NCBI GenBank assembly: GCA_022539475.1
Contig: VCMS01000056.1
Span: 1-64,000, forward strand
Length of the DNA: 64,000 nt
Origin: Gracilaria domingensis
Taxonomy: Eukaryota; Rhodophyta; Florideophyceae; Gracilariales; Gracilariaceae
Direction of reading: 5' to 3'
The position numbers and the translations under genes are program-made. Below, piece after piece: positions 22,280 through 33,601 of the stretch (positions within the stretch are counted from its first letter, which is position 1; every line of letters starts with the position of its first letter). Below the pieces are notes generated by a model. That model was not told the DNA's origin. It saw nothing but the letters and a program-made list of their open reading frames with translations, and did no database searches.

Positions 22280-24646
22280 CTATTGGTTATCTTCGTCATC
22301 AAACAGGGTACGCATTATACCAGCCTCTGGGAGATCATCATCTTCCTCACCAATGTCCCAGTCCACAATATCCTCCTCTGGAGTCTGTTCTTGGTCGAAT
22401 GCTACCGTATTTGTGTCTTCTTCAAAGTACGACACAATGTTTGCCGAAGAAGAAGCAGCTCCTGGCGATAGTGTTACGTTTGGAGTGTAGCATCGAGATA
22501 CCTTTTCCCGGGGCGCTTCATCTTGAGATATCAATGCGTCATTGAAGGCGCAAAATATCATTTTCTCGACTTTCGAGGGGTGTAGTCTGTTTCGTGTTGG
22601 GGTACGAATTCTACCCTGGAGGCTAAAGCTCCGTTCGGCACTGGACGATGATGGACTGACAGACAAGATTCGAAGCGCGAATTCCCTCAGAGTCGGATGT
22701 CCTTGATACTGTATCCAATAAACGACTGGAATGTTCATGAATGCCATCAAAACCTCACGCGTTTCAGGACATTCCATCTGCGATTTCCATGACAGCCTTG
22801 CAAAATTGAACTGTTCAAATAGGTTCATAACTGCACCGCTCTCCCCGCCCGAGTTTGGTAGCTTCTGAGTCGGAGGAAACACCGAGGACTTCACGAACGT
22901 CTTCATGTGCTTGACAATCTCAGAGTAGTAGTCCGAACACTCAATATTGACGCTTCTGATGTCTAAGAAATAGGCCACAGAGTGGAGGGAGGTAAGAAGG
23001 GGTATCTTGCGGGCCTCCCCGACCAATCTTCGCTGAAAAACACTGAGAACCTCGGCTCTTCGTTCCAAAGTGAAGAAGGAAGTGACGGGCAGACTGGCGA
23101 GCTGTTATTCCAGTTGTTTCGTAGCTGGATAGACCTCTGATATTATGGAGCTCTCATCATCAAAAATACGGAGATACTGACGAATGAGTCGTAGAACATG
23201 GTAAATGTCCAAACATTTGTCAAAGAAGGAGTTGTCTTTCACAGTGGACTCGAACATTTCACGCTTCTGGTCGTTCCTACCTCCGTACAGATTCGAACGG
23301 AAGTCCAAGCACTCTACCAAGCTTTGGAAAATTGGCTTTCCTCGGATAAACGACTGTAACATCCCCTCTGTGCTCGCAAACCGAGTAGTTGCCATTCGCA
23401 TTGGTAGCACTGCCGTCTTCAGTGGCTTAAGACGCCCGTACTCGTCATGTTCCCGGTTCGATGTAACGTACCCCCTGTTACGCAAGCTGCAGTTATGTTG
23501 CTCCTTAATTTGTTTGAATCGAAAGTACAATTTTGAGTGCTTACGCAGGTCATTAGCAATCCCAGAAACGGATGATAATACGTCTCTTGCCCATGGTAGC
23601 TCGCCGATGTCCTGCATCAAGAGATTCGCCACATGGGTCTGATCTTGGCCCGATATAATATGATTAAACCTTCGTGAAAGCTCTTCTTTCGCCTTTACGC
23701 ATGAGCTGGCGTTATCACTAACGACCGCACAAATGCTTTTCATCTGTCCAAACTGCGAAAACACAGACCTGACGACTCTGGCATACAGCTCCGAATCGCA
23801 GCTTTCCGATCCTGTATAAATGGAGCGCAAGAAAAATGTCCTCCGCGAGCGATTAACACTGGTAATCGTCAGTAGAATGTTAACAACATTCTCGGAATTA
23901 ATGTCGGTCCACTCGTCAAAAATCAGTGTCCCATACGTCTGTCGCAAGGACGCTGTTATTGACGACTTCACAGAATTAAGTTTCTTCTCGTAATAGCTCT
24001 GCAAGCGACTTCCACCAACCTGAGCAGCAGTAGGCACATGAGGCACACATCTCTTATCCAGCAACTTAACGATCTCGAGCAATTCATTACCACGTTTCCT
24101 CTTCATCAAAAGGCTAAACGGAAGCATATTGTTGATGACTAGACGTGTCACCAGCTCGTTCAGCTTGGAAACCTTTTGACGAAACTCGATTCTCTGTTGA
24201 TCTACCATTGCCGCAGAGGGATTCATCGTCGACACGCCTCCAATGCTCGACGTGTTCTCTCGCTTCGATGGCCATTTTGGCTCCTCGTTTGCACGCGAAG
24301 TTCGTTTCGACGGGGTGATGGGCTTACCGCAGCATTCGGCAGCACTGCCTTGTTTTTGGTAGGCGCGCGAGAGGGATGGGTTTTTGAGAAGTCTTGACAA
24401 AGTATCGGGACTCGTGAAAGAACACTGCAGCAGATGGTAGCCAAGCTGAGTTGCGTTAGGGGTAGATGCTTTCGTGTGCCATCCACATCCGTTGCAAGTA
24501 GTGTAAAGATTGTCACCATTGCTGGGTTCTTCATTACTGGGCTGGAATGAAAAACACTCTGTAGGCCACCAGCTGCGTTTCCGGCCTACTTCACGCGACG
24601 TCGTAGATTGAGAGCCCTGCGAAGCTCCGTAGTTGTGGGATGACAT
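22280..24646 (-). CDS. hAT-family transposase 2 (one in-frame stop)
   Basis: A 789-codon frame from ATG 24646. A BED zinc finger near residue 50 is complete (TCNGCGWHTK, then YHLLQC). The core shows FDEWTDINSENV and AVVSDNASSCVKAKE, and the C-terminal dimerisation region reads SPSSSSAERSFSLQGR near residue 670, followed by an acidic tail. One TAA at 23105-23107 interrupts it between the core and the dimerisation domain, at nearly the place where the relative at 5793-8267 has its LKRSL linker. Block order is the same in both genes but their sequences are far apart, so they are separate families. Terminal inverted repeats and the 8-bp duplication were not located. Confidence 0.88.
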
Positions 24647-25364
24647 GTTTGTTTTGAAAAACCATACAAGTCGTTTCACAGTCAAGGAAACACGCGTAAA
24701 GAAGCGAAAGATGTTGGCGTTCACGCGCGCAAATAGCCAAACAAGAAGTGTTGTGAGTACTTTGATAGATTCAAAGCGGTGACAAAAATAGCAGATTGGT
24801 GAGCTGAGAAAAAGAAAATGACGTCGCAGGGGGTGATCGTTGCGTAGGGCTGGAGGGGGAACTCAGGAGGGCAGAGCGACGACGGCTACGTTGGTTGAAT
24901 TTGTGGGAGAGCAGTGCGCCAGTTTTGTTAGTGTAGAATGGAGCGGAAGTCGACTCTGAGCGATTTTGATACAAATATGGCGCTCCTTGGCGCACCCGCG
25001 CCAAAATAATCTGTTGTATGATACTTTCGATTGCCAAGTTGGCAAGCTGTCTGTATAATAAAAGTTACAACCATGCATGCTTTCTGGATACTAGCAACTT
25101 GCTAGTAGCAAGAGAGCATGCAAGGGTCGTATTACGAGCCAATGGCTCGGATGTTCCCAGTGGAAGCAATCAATACTGTTGCCTACACGTACATCTTGTA
25201 GCCTACAAGTTGTAGGCGTAAGTTTCAGCTCTACTTTGGTAGGACTGGTTATAATGCACTGACATTAACTTTTAGTCGACAGCTGGAATATTACTACGCG
25301 TGTGATGATTATGTCACGGACGTGAGCAGGATGGGAGGAGAATGGGAGCAAGCAATAAATTTTC
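24647..25364. other. 5' side of hAT 2 and hairpin-rich spacer
   Basis: No gene is seen. The part nearest 24646 should contain the hAT 2 leader and end. The rest (25.07-25.23 kb) has three small palindromes in a row. Confidence 0.4.
25075..25121. repeat. Double-stem palindrome
   Basis: GCATGCTTTCT (25075-25085) pairs with AGAGAGCATGC (25111-25121), and inside it ACTAGCAA (25090-25097) pairs with TTGCTAGT (25099-25106). Smaller palindromes follow (CGAGCCAATGGCTCG near 25135 and GCCTACA...TGTAGGC near 25180-25216). It may be a MITE remnant or the end of the hAT element. Confidence 0.5.
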
Positions 25365-26414
25365 TCAAGAGGCTAAAAATTTATTGACGTTGTGCATCAC
25401 TGTGCGCAGGTAGCCGTAGCTGCCCTCGTGCGCGCCTAGCTGGCGCACCACGCCCAACAGCAGCGTGCACAGCCGCGTGCTCTGCGCCACCAGCGCCTTG
25501 TCCGCCGCGCCGGCCGCCGTGCCGCCCGCCCCACCCCCCTCCCCGCCGCCGTTGCCGCCGCTCCCGCCGCCCCGTCCGCCACACAGCTCCGTCAGCGCTG
25601 AGTGCACGTGCTGCATGCAGTCGCAGTGCATCAGGCTGCCGCACACCGCGCTGTTGAAGCGTGACACTGCCAGCACTGCGTGGAAGCTGTGCTCCAGAAG
25701 CTTCACGAGCTCCGAGCACGCAGCGCGCCGCACCTTAGCAATGGCGCGCACCAGCTCGCTGCTGCTCTGGTCTATCACGAACGCCTTCCACAGCGCCTCG
25801 CGCTCCTTGGCGCCGCCGCACGTCTCGCAAAACGCGCTCATCATCCGGAACACCAGCGACGCCGTCGAAGCCTGCTACGCCGGCTGCTGCAGCGCCTCGA
25901 ACAGCGCCTTGAAGCCATACCGCTGCACAAACTGCCCGCGCGACCGCCGCCACAGCATGATAATCGCCAGCGCCGAAACGCACGAGTGCACCACCAGCGG
26001 CCGCCCGCGCACCACAAACGTGCGAATCGACTGGATCAGCTGCGCCATGGGCGGTCCGCACCGGCCGTCTGCGTGCGCGCTGTACGTCACAGGCGCCTGC
26101 TCGTTGTTTTCGTTCATCCACATCAGGGTGCGCGCCGCGCACTCCGCGTTTTACGCCAGCGCCTCGGACAACCGCCCGCCGCCGCCGCCATCCTGAAAGG
26201 TAGCGTTCAGTGGTACAGAGTTGCTTGGAGGGAAAGTTAGGTGAGAAAAACGTTGCCTCAGTGTGTGAGATATGATAGTGCCCAAGCGGTCTCGCTTGTT
26301 CATGTGTACGCTATCGGCGGATATATCTAACAAACTGGGCCTGGATGGTATCCCCCCTATGACACTTGCTGCCAATCTTTTGCACTCACTCGTAACACTC
26401 ATAGATTCGGGCAC
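25365..26414 (-). pseudogene. Unidentified helical-repeat protein, two in-frame stops
   Basis: A 350-codon frame interrupted by TAA at 26151-26153 and TAG at 25875-25877. Between and after the stops the sequence is strongly protein-like and alpha-helical (AQLIQSIRTFVVRGRPLVVH, RYGFKALFEALQQPA, SELVKLLEHSFHAVLAVSRF) with an armadillo/HEAT flavour, a Gly-rich loop near 25560 and a final helix ending YGYLRTVMHNVNKFLAS. I cannot name the family. The GC-rich codon use of the 3' half contrasts with the AT-richer 26200-26414 part, which may be an intron or a 5' leader. It is followed upstream by a tyrosine-recombinase element. Confidence 0.5.
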
Positions 26415-26559
26415 AGATAAATGTCCTGATCGGGCTTCTCAAGAGACCAGCGGAAGGCAGGCTGACACAAACACAGAAACGGCCCCCAAAGCGGCTTCTA
26501 ATTGCTGCGCTTCTTGTGCGTGGTGGTTACGACGATGTTGTCCGCCGTCTTCCTTGCAC

Positions 26560-27931
26560 CGCACATGAAAACTGGAAAAGAAGGAGAAATAATTGGAAAC
26601 AGTTGCCAGTTCGTCAATCGAGTGTTTATCAAAGCCCACGTATTGGGCAATGCTCACATCAGTGAACAAAGAGCGAAGAAGAAAGTCTCTGACGCCAGCG
26701 TTTTGGCTCCATTGTTGTCAAGCAATTACTTGTATATCTCTTGCATCACGCTTTCGTCTTGTTCATCTATTTGCTCTTCGGTGATCGTAATGGCATGGTT
26801 CAAGAACGCTTCGACCCCATTGAATCGAGGTAAACTGCTTTGACAGTCATTGTAGACTTCACAATAGTTTGAGTACGACGCGAAGTCGGAAGACTTCACT
26901 AACTCCATTATAAACTCATCCTTACATCCCAGAGATCGGTATAACTGTACCGCCTCTCTCTTTAAGGAATGTCATGAATACGCCATAGAATCTTCTTTAC
27001 CGACACCGATGGATCGTAGTCTACAGCACATTAAGTCAGTAAAGCTCTTGACAGAGAAAGATACGTCATGCTGCAAAACATAACCTGCAATAGTTTTCTT
27101 CAGGTTTCAGAACAGATAGTCGTCGTATGGCCCACGCAAACAAAGCCACACCAGAATTGCAACAAATGTATCCATGATAACAGAATACCGTAGCTAAAGA
27201 CTACCACACCATACTTGAATGTTATAAGTTCTCTCCGTCGTATAATTTTTAGTTGCTACCGGTATTGTGAGCATAATAGAATTGCTTGTGGTAGACAAAT
27301 GTCTGTAGGATAATTTTGTTACCTCGTCGTACCGTAATCCTAAATTTAACCCAACGACAATAATGGAGTGCAAGAGAACGTCCAATGGCCTTGCAATGTT
27401 TCCATGTCCGAACCAAAACTTTTCTGCAAGATCGCAGGCTGAGTGAATAGATAGAGGCCTGGTACGAATTCTTCTATCCCCCATGGAACTCAAGGCAACC
27501 CTATAAGCCCTTCTCAAGTTGATCAAATCTTCATTTTGTATGAGAGGGTTGCCAAAATTTCCAGAACCCGGACACGGATTCCATGCAGAGCGATGACCAT
27601 GATTGCAGTAAACGCTGCGCAAACCTTGAAAGATCGCGAGGACGGAGTCATATCCAAGCATATCCTTTTGTTCGTAGTTACAATGCTGTGCGATTAGATT
27701 GATAACCAGCTCAGAGCTAGAAGCACTTACGTCACGAGGATCGCTTGCTCTGAATATTTCAGCGTATGTCCGCAATAGACGCTCTGCCTTTCTCGCGTTG
27801 GCCTTTGACGTTTCGCTACTTGCCGTGTTAATTAATTTCTCGACTGGAATTCGCTTCTCGAAGTTTAGAGTTGCACGTTTACGGGCACCGCTCTTGGAGA
27901 TTCCTTCTTGTTTCCCAAATGCTTCCACCAT
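26560..27931 (-). mobile_element. Crypton-like tyrosine recombinase gene, broken
   Basis: A long minus-strand frame from ATG 27931. GLNLGLRYDEVTKLSYRHLS holds the first catalytic Arg of tyrosine recombinases; further on HSLKREAVQLYRSLG provides the His-x-x-Arg-type box (Lys in place of Arg) and SYSNYCEVYN a candidate nucleophilic Tyr. An N-terminal helical domain (RKAERLLRTYAEIFRA) fits a SAM-like core-binding domain. No reverse transcriptase is nearby, which favours a Crypton DNA transposon over a DIRS-type element. The frame is interrupted by about four in-frame stops and one late frame change, so this copy is dead. Recombinases cut and rejoin DNA through a Tyr-DNA intermediate. The element's ends were not found. 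Confidence 0.65.
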
Positions 27932-28142
27932 GAAGAAGAGGTTGTCAATATCAGACAGGAAGATCTACTTCGGTCCTTGGGAATCGGAAACCTTCCGTCA
28001 GACAATTGCTCATAAGTTCGCTGCCAAAATTGCATAAAAATGTTTCCAAAATATTTCCCAAAGGCCGTTTAGGTATTGCTAACTATTTATTTTCCGTGTC
28101 AGAAAAAAAAACTGTAAATAAACATCCGTACCGTGTGTGATC

Positions 28143-28281
28143 TTAACCCTTTTGAGACGGTTCGCTTATGTCTTGCTCACTAGACATAAGCGGCGAACAT
28201 GATTGGACAACCAAAAAAACTGTTCGTTCTCAGCGTGCCACTTGTTTGCTTCGCTTATGTCTAGTGAGCTAGACATAAGCG
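28143..28281 (+). repeat. piggyBac left terminal inverted repeat and palindromes
   Basis: TTAA then CCCTTTTGAGACGG. Two palindromes of the type CTTATGTCT(N)AGACATAAG lie inside, near 28167-28191 and 28255-28280; the second reads CTTATGTCTAGTGAGC then TAGACATAAG. The first aligns with the palindrome of the right end, so it belongs to the terminal repeat; the second is a subterminal copy, as in other piggyBac elements, where such repeats bind transposase. Confidence 0.75.
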
Positions 28282-28983
28282 AAATCCTTGCCAATGGCTG
28301 CAAATTCAATCGGTTTGAGATCAAACCAATCATCGTAGTAATTGTGTCGCAATCTGTGACCCAATAGAATTGCATAGCAAAGATATGCCACATAATCTGC
28401 ACCATCTCTCTCAACATGCACGTTTGCCTGTGGCTGCATGTGACCCAGAGCGCATAACAGCGTAAGTGCCGTTGCGCAACTGCCCAAAATACCGCCAAAT
28501 CTCGTGGTCACTCTCTATCTGTCCAACGGCCACCATGCCTCGTTCCAACAGTCAACCTTTTCCCGGTTGTCTTCAAACTTGCCGCTCAACCGTGAAGTGG
28601 GAACGACAATCTTCAAAAAGGCGAAACGCGCTTCAGAAGCCACTCTACTCGTGCGCTCAGTTCTACTGCCTCGTGCAGCCCCATCGCCACCTCCAGTGCC
28701 ACGGTCATTGCTTTGCCTTGCTCGCCCTGCAGACCAAAGGCAGCACCACCTCCACAGCTACATCGGTGCCGGGCGCTGTCCGCCTTACCACCTTGTATCC
28801 ATCCACCGTATTTTCTGCCGTTGCACCTCTCAGGCGCACTATCCTATTCACTGCAAGCGCCGCAGTCGCTGCGTTCAACACCCGTAGCTGTTCATGAACA
28901 TAGTTTAATGTGGTATGACAGAGAGCGTAACAATTGCCCACTTTCAGTGATCTCATGCAAGTGCGAATGCAGATAGCAATACT
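28282..28983. other. piggyBac 5' region, no assigned gene
   Basis: A minus-strand frame (29004-28705) contains a protein-like piece (VLNAATAALAVNRIVRLRGA) reminiscent of RNase PH-type exosome subunits, but the match is short and I do not call it. The rest should include the transposase promoter. Confidence 0.3.
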
Positions 28984-30942
28984 GTGGAATGCAATTTTGA
29001 ACAATCACATAATGTGCTCAACGGCGATAATGACGACGAAGAATTTCAAATTACTGCATTCGGTGCGGCAGAAGTGCGTTACTTGTATGAAAGCAACCCA
29101 TACTGCTCTAAATGGTGCGATAAAAGTGGTCTACATCTATCGAAAGAAGGTCTCATCAGAAGGTCCTAAGCACACAAGAAAGGATTAGGATTGTTTCTAT
29201 TGTTTATGAACACGTCTTTTTTTAATTTTATACGCATTTGGACCAGCGCGGAGCTGATCAAACGAGGAAAGCGGAGAAGACAGTTGCGAATGGACGAAAT
29301 GCTTGCCTACTTAGGGCTTGAACTGGCTACGTTGGTACACAAATTAAAGAGATTGAAGGACTACTGGTCGACTAATGATCTACTGGGCATACCGTTTTTC
29401 AAAAATGTATTAGGTCGCGATGCATTCTTGAGCATAAGATCTGCTCTTCGAATATATCCTCATTATGAAGAAGATGTGGAATTAGAAGACCCACTTTGGC
29501 ACAGTCGCCAGCTGTTAGAGCATTTTGTGCGTAATAGTGCAACTCTAGCGGTACCTGTGGGAGTGAGTACTCTTGACGAAAATACAGTGAGATGCAAGGG
29601 ACGAACTCGCGCTCGCTCCTACATGAAATCGAAGCCTGTCAAGTTCGGGATAAGGTTTTACGCGATTGTAGGATGGGCGCATGCGTATTTACATACGCTA
29701 CAGGACAACCGATCAGGGAACAAAACTGGACAAAGTCCGGTTGAACGATACACAAATGTATTTCGTGGACTCCGAGGATCAGTTGATCGCAAAGTAGATG
29801 GCCGGCTTGTTGCAAAATCTTCATCTTCAGCGTTGTGGTGAGCTCAAGTAGCGCACCAGACGAAACTGCACCCCACTCCAGAAAATGGACGACTCATCGT
29901 CACAGATAACTTTTATACTCGTCATGTCCTTGCCGCGCAGCTGGCCCGCTTGAGTGACGGAGAGTATAAATTACTCGGCACCGTACGTTTTAACAACGTG
30001 GATGGATTGAATAGGCTCTCCTTGAAAGAAGCCATCGATCGTATGAAGCACGCAAATCGAGGGGACTGGTGTTTGGTTCAGGTATACGAAAAACAAAATC
30101 CCTCAGAAGATACAGTTTCGGTGGCCCGAAACACTGGATTTGTGGGCTTCAAAGACCGCACGGTGGTCACTTTCTATACCAATGATTTGGCAGAAACGCC
30201 GAGATATCGAATTCAGAACCCGGATGATCATGCTGTTCGATGCGTTCATGGACTTGCGGCGTTACCAAGATGGACAGGAGATGTGAGCAGAAGTATACTA
30301 CGCGTACCTGCAATAATCGTAGCGTATAACTTATTCATGAACGGCGTGGACCGCTTCGATCAATTGCGCTCAACATCGGCCACTTTGAGGAAAGAAAAAC
30401 GAGTGACGATGAGTCTGCTTACCTTTGTATTAGATGCAAGTGTCATCAACGCACATGCGTTGTTGAATGCGATCTCCAAGAAAGGAGAACCTATTATTGA
30501 TGTCATCACCATGAAACATAGGATAATTCAACAACTGGTGGCCGAGCATGTGGATTACAGACAACGTCGAAGTTCTGTACTGCTTTCGGCTCTCTTGGCG
30601 AAACCCGTACCTGATGACTCTCGATCCACATCACACGATTCTCACAAGCATATCTTACTCGAAACCGAAGAACGCAAAAGCGTTCATTGCGCGCTCTGCA
30701 ACCTCACTGCAAAAACTGGTCGTGGAAAGTGCTCCATGTATTCTTGCAGCGAATGCAAACAAGGCTTTCACGTCAATTGTTTTGCTTTCTACCACAACAA
30801 GGAAGACCTGCGCGAAATTCGTCCTGATCTGTATAGAGCAATAAGAGATGCACAACTACTGTTGTGCACAAAAGCAAAGAGGAAAAGAGAGAACACAGTG
30901 ACTTCATCGCTTGCTACCGCTAAAGCTGTGCACAAGAGCTGA
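28984..30942 (+). CDS. piggyBac transposase (DDE_Tnp_1_7), two in-frame stops
   Basis: One reading frame of about 650 codons. The Asp triad of piggyBac is present: STLDENTVRCKGR (Asp codon 29575), IVTDNFYTRHVLA (29905) and FMNGVDRFDQLRS (30349). YMKSKPVKFGIRFYA corresponds to the family's NKPxKxGIK block. The C-terminus is a Cys/His-rich zinc domain (HCALCNLTA, CSMYSCSECKQGFHVNC), as in piggyBac transposases that bind their terminal repeats. TAA at 29167-29169 and TGA at 29839-29841 interrupt the frame; the flanking sequence shows no decay. The true start is unclear: no in-frame ATG is seen just upstream of 28984, only a GTG, so an upstream exon is possible. It excises and reinserts DNA at TTAA. 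Confidence 0.9.
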
Positions 30943-32019
30943 GCTCTCGCTCAGCTTATCGATGTGAGGTTAAAGCCCGTACGCTTAGAGCAGCACCGAG
31001 AGGGCTTTTGTTCATTTTACCGCGCAAGAGGAAGGCAGTAGTAGAACGGTGAACTCTTTGCGGTTTGACAATCAAACCTAAAGAATCCGGAACAGGTGCA
31101 ATCCCGGCAGGATACCTTCGCGATGACTGCTGGCGAAGACTTGGTGGCATGGATGACACAGGAGATCCCTCCCGTCAAAGTGCCTAGCGAGGAAACACTT
31201 ATCGCAATAACCTTGATAGTGTGCTGCGCATCGTCACAGAGCAAGAACAAGAGCTGACCCAGCTTTTGGGACTACTACCATGCTCTCCATGGGGATACGG
31301 AAGTGACTCAAGTGAGTCAGAGAGCTAAGGCGAGAATGAAGAACCTGGAAACTCGATAGAGATGGCCGTAAGGAGGTGGTGTGAAAAGGAGTGGAGAAAT
31401 GGAGAGTGTTATTGGCGCAGATTGAGGCACAACGCGCTGCGTAGATTCACGGTGCAGCATGTCGTTCGCCGACTATGTCTCTGTCCAAGATCCACATTCC
31501 CATCTCTCACACTCGTCCATGGAAGCTTCATCCGAACTCTCGCCGCCCAACGCTTCGTCATCCGAACACTCGTAGTTCAACTCCGCCGTCAAAGTTTTGA
31601 TGATATTCACGAGTGTCAGCTTTGCGTGGGAGATAATCGCGGATCCAGTGCGACACCACCGTTGTGCTCGCGCCCATTCTTCCATCTTCTGCTTGTAAAC
31701 CCTGCACCAACGGCGCGCGCATGCACACTGTTCGCAGCACCTCGAACATCCCAGAGCAAATCTTTCGCCGTACTCGCATCTGTTCACGCTGCTCCTGCGT
31801 AAACAGCAAGTTCTACTCCTCACCACAACTGGTCAGAATCAGGCTCTTTTTGTCAGACCAATGCATCTTCACGTCCGCACTCGTGCATTCGCGCGTGCGT
31901 GAGCGCCATATGGCGTGAAGAAGATCTCCGCGACCGTCATCCTTCTCAACGCGCAGAAGCTGTATCTTCTTCGGTGCGCATCGCGACTGGAAGAGACTCT
32001 CCATGGTGCGTGTACGCGG
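30943..32019. other. Interior of piggyBac element, nothing assigned
   Basis: No recognised gene. Minus-strand frames between 31473 and 31826 include a short acidic piece (SDDEALGGESSDEASMDE) and a Glu/Arg-rich one (EQREQMRVRRKI), possibly a broken host exon. The N-terminal half of the NatC subunit is not found here. Confidence 0.35.
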
Positions 32020-32272
32020 GGACACAATGGCTTGGAGTGGGCTTTAAGTTAGTCTCAACGGCCATTGACACGATGATAACAAACGGTTGCCACGAGGTTA
32101 CTCTGAAAGCGGAATAAGCAACAAAGCCGCATTTCCTCTTTATCAGAATCTAGGATTCATTAGAGATAAGCGTCTCGAGAAGTACTACCTCAATCGCAAT
32201 GACGGTTTCCGCCTGAGACTAAAGTGCAGGGCCACGCCCGCCTACAAATACATGCAGTCGACGCAGTCTTAG
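32020..32272 (+). pseudogene. NAA30-like (NatC catalytic subunit) C-terminal fragment
   Basis: The C-terminal half of a GNAT acetyltransferase matching NAA30/Mak3, the NatC enzyme that acetylates Met-Leu/Ile/Phe protein N-termini. GVGFKLVSTAIDTM covers the acetyl-CoA-binding helix region, and ISNKAAFPLYQNLGFIRDKR then YYLN and FRLRL follow the family almost word for word. A one-base loss in an A run near 32117 separates the two parts. The N-terminal half is missing. Its stop at 32270-32272 faces the Tudor-SN stop at 32391, a normal tail-to-tail host arrangement, but both genes lie inside the piggyBac boundaries. Confidence 0.82.
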
Positions 32273-32390
32273 CAGCTAGCCGTCGTAAATCTAATGCAAT
32301 CAACACCAGCTGTTGCAGTTCACTGCAATGGCTTTCTCTCGTTACAAATCATCTTAGACCTTTTGTTACTTGTACTCTTGGTGAACATGT

Positions 32391-33160
32391 TCAACAATCT
32401 TCATCAAAGTCCAATTCCAATGCCTCTCCATAGTTCCAGAAATACGCACGAGAGGCAATGCCCACTTCTTCAAACTGACGAAGCTCTTTGAAAGCCGCTC
32501 TTGAGGCCCGATCGCGCTTTCTAATAAAACGTGCTACTCAGGCCTTCAATATCTCTTCCCTCGCACTCGAAGAGCGCACATGTGAGTCCAAACCACCAGC
32601 AGTGGACACTAAGATGCCACCAATAACTCTTGACGGCCCTTTCGTCGATGAGGCGGAGACGTTCACTTCTTTTCCATATATCATCTCCTGCAGATATTCT
32701 CCAGCAGGGATACCACATGGCTCGTCTTCCGCAGGTACGACCACATTAGCGAGTGCAACTTCGACCGCAATCGGAGCCGCAGTTGCAACGCCACCTACGG
32801 TGCCAAAATGTCATATGTCTTTCATAAACACTCGATCTTCGTTTCCGTAGTCTAAGAAACGAAAGTCAATCTCGCCAGACTTGTGCACATAGCTGATACA
32901 CGCCCTGTACCATTCTTTATCTGCGCTGAGCCTCGCCGCCACCACTTGTTCGGCTCGCAGTCCTGCGATTGGAGTGGCGGCCTGACTGTCAAGTGACATA
33001 AAACGCAGACCTGATTCAATCGATGCCAAGGCGAACTTACAAGTATCTCGATTGTGTACAAAAATACGTCCCCCAAACCCAATCTCACACACGACCCCAA
33101 CGAAACTCTTCGCCTTGGACTGGTTCTGTTGCTCAGCGGTCAGATCGAAAACGCTGTGTT
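32391..33160 (-). pseudogene. Tudor-SN (SND1-like) C-terminal fragment
   Basis: Tudor-SN binds methyl-arginine proteins and RNA and acts in RISC, splicing and stress granules. The Tudor domain is clear near 32860-32930: EWYRACISYVHKSGEIDF and FLDYGNEDRV, with the aromatic-cage residues. It is followed by the last staphylococcal-nuclease-like domain (AGEYLQEMIYGKEVNV) and the closing RAYFWNYGEALELDFDED, as in human SND1. TGA codons at 32811-32813 and 32538-32540 interrupt it; at the first, the aligned SND1 residue is Arg. The four N-terminal nuclease repeats are missing. A retained internal order with 5' loss suggests capture of a gene end. Confidence 0.82.
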
Positions 33161-33172
33161 CTACTTAGTCCT

Positions 33173-33445
33173 TCAATAATCGGGCATGTTGATGGCTTGC
33201 ATCACGTCTTTCGCCAGGTTTTCGACCATTATTATACCCGACGCTGGCAGTTGGGAAAGCATGTTGGTTGCTAGCGCGCACAACCATTTGCATGTCGTGG
33301 ACACATTCCAGGCATCTCGTAGGTTGCTCCAGATATGCACGTCGTCAACGCCAATGGGCTTTTGCAGCATGCGCAGTACGGCGTCATCGGGTAGATCTAG
33401 CAGATGCAATGCGCCGCGCGAAGAGAAGCGGAGCCTATCTCCCAT
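33173..33445 (-). CDS. F-box-like short protein
   Basis: A 90-residue frame in which HLLDLPDDAVLRML, then WSNLRDAWNVSTTCKWLCAL fits the F-box pattern (LPDDxLLxIL...L..VCKxW). F-box proteins recruit substrates to SCF ubiquitin ligases through Skp1. The C-terminus is short, with no substrate-binding repeats. It lies just upstream of the Tudor-SN remnant on the same strand, within the piggyBac boundaries. The start (33445) is an ATG. Weak but plausible. Confidence 0.45.
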   Translation of the reverse strand: MGDRLRFSSRGALHLLDLPDDAVLRMLQKPIGVDDVHIWSNLRDAWNVSTTCKWLCALATNMLSQLPASGIIMVENLAKDVMQAINMPDY

Positions 33446-33601
33446 CTACATAGTGTCGTGTAAAATCGTGAGCGAGTGAAACAGTGAGTGGGAGATGCCA
33501 CAATGAGATACCCGTGCTGGATGCTGATTGTATCAGGCACTTACCGGGTCGCGGATTTCCTACTCTAATCATATCTAATGGGTTCCAAGGGCTCACAGTT
33601 T

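Noticed and set aside
28705-29004. Exosome RNase PH-like subunit fragment
   Set aside because: Only one short peptide is suggestive and no second conserved block was found.
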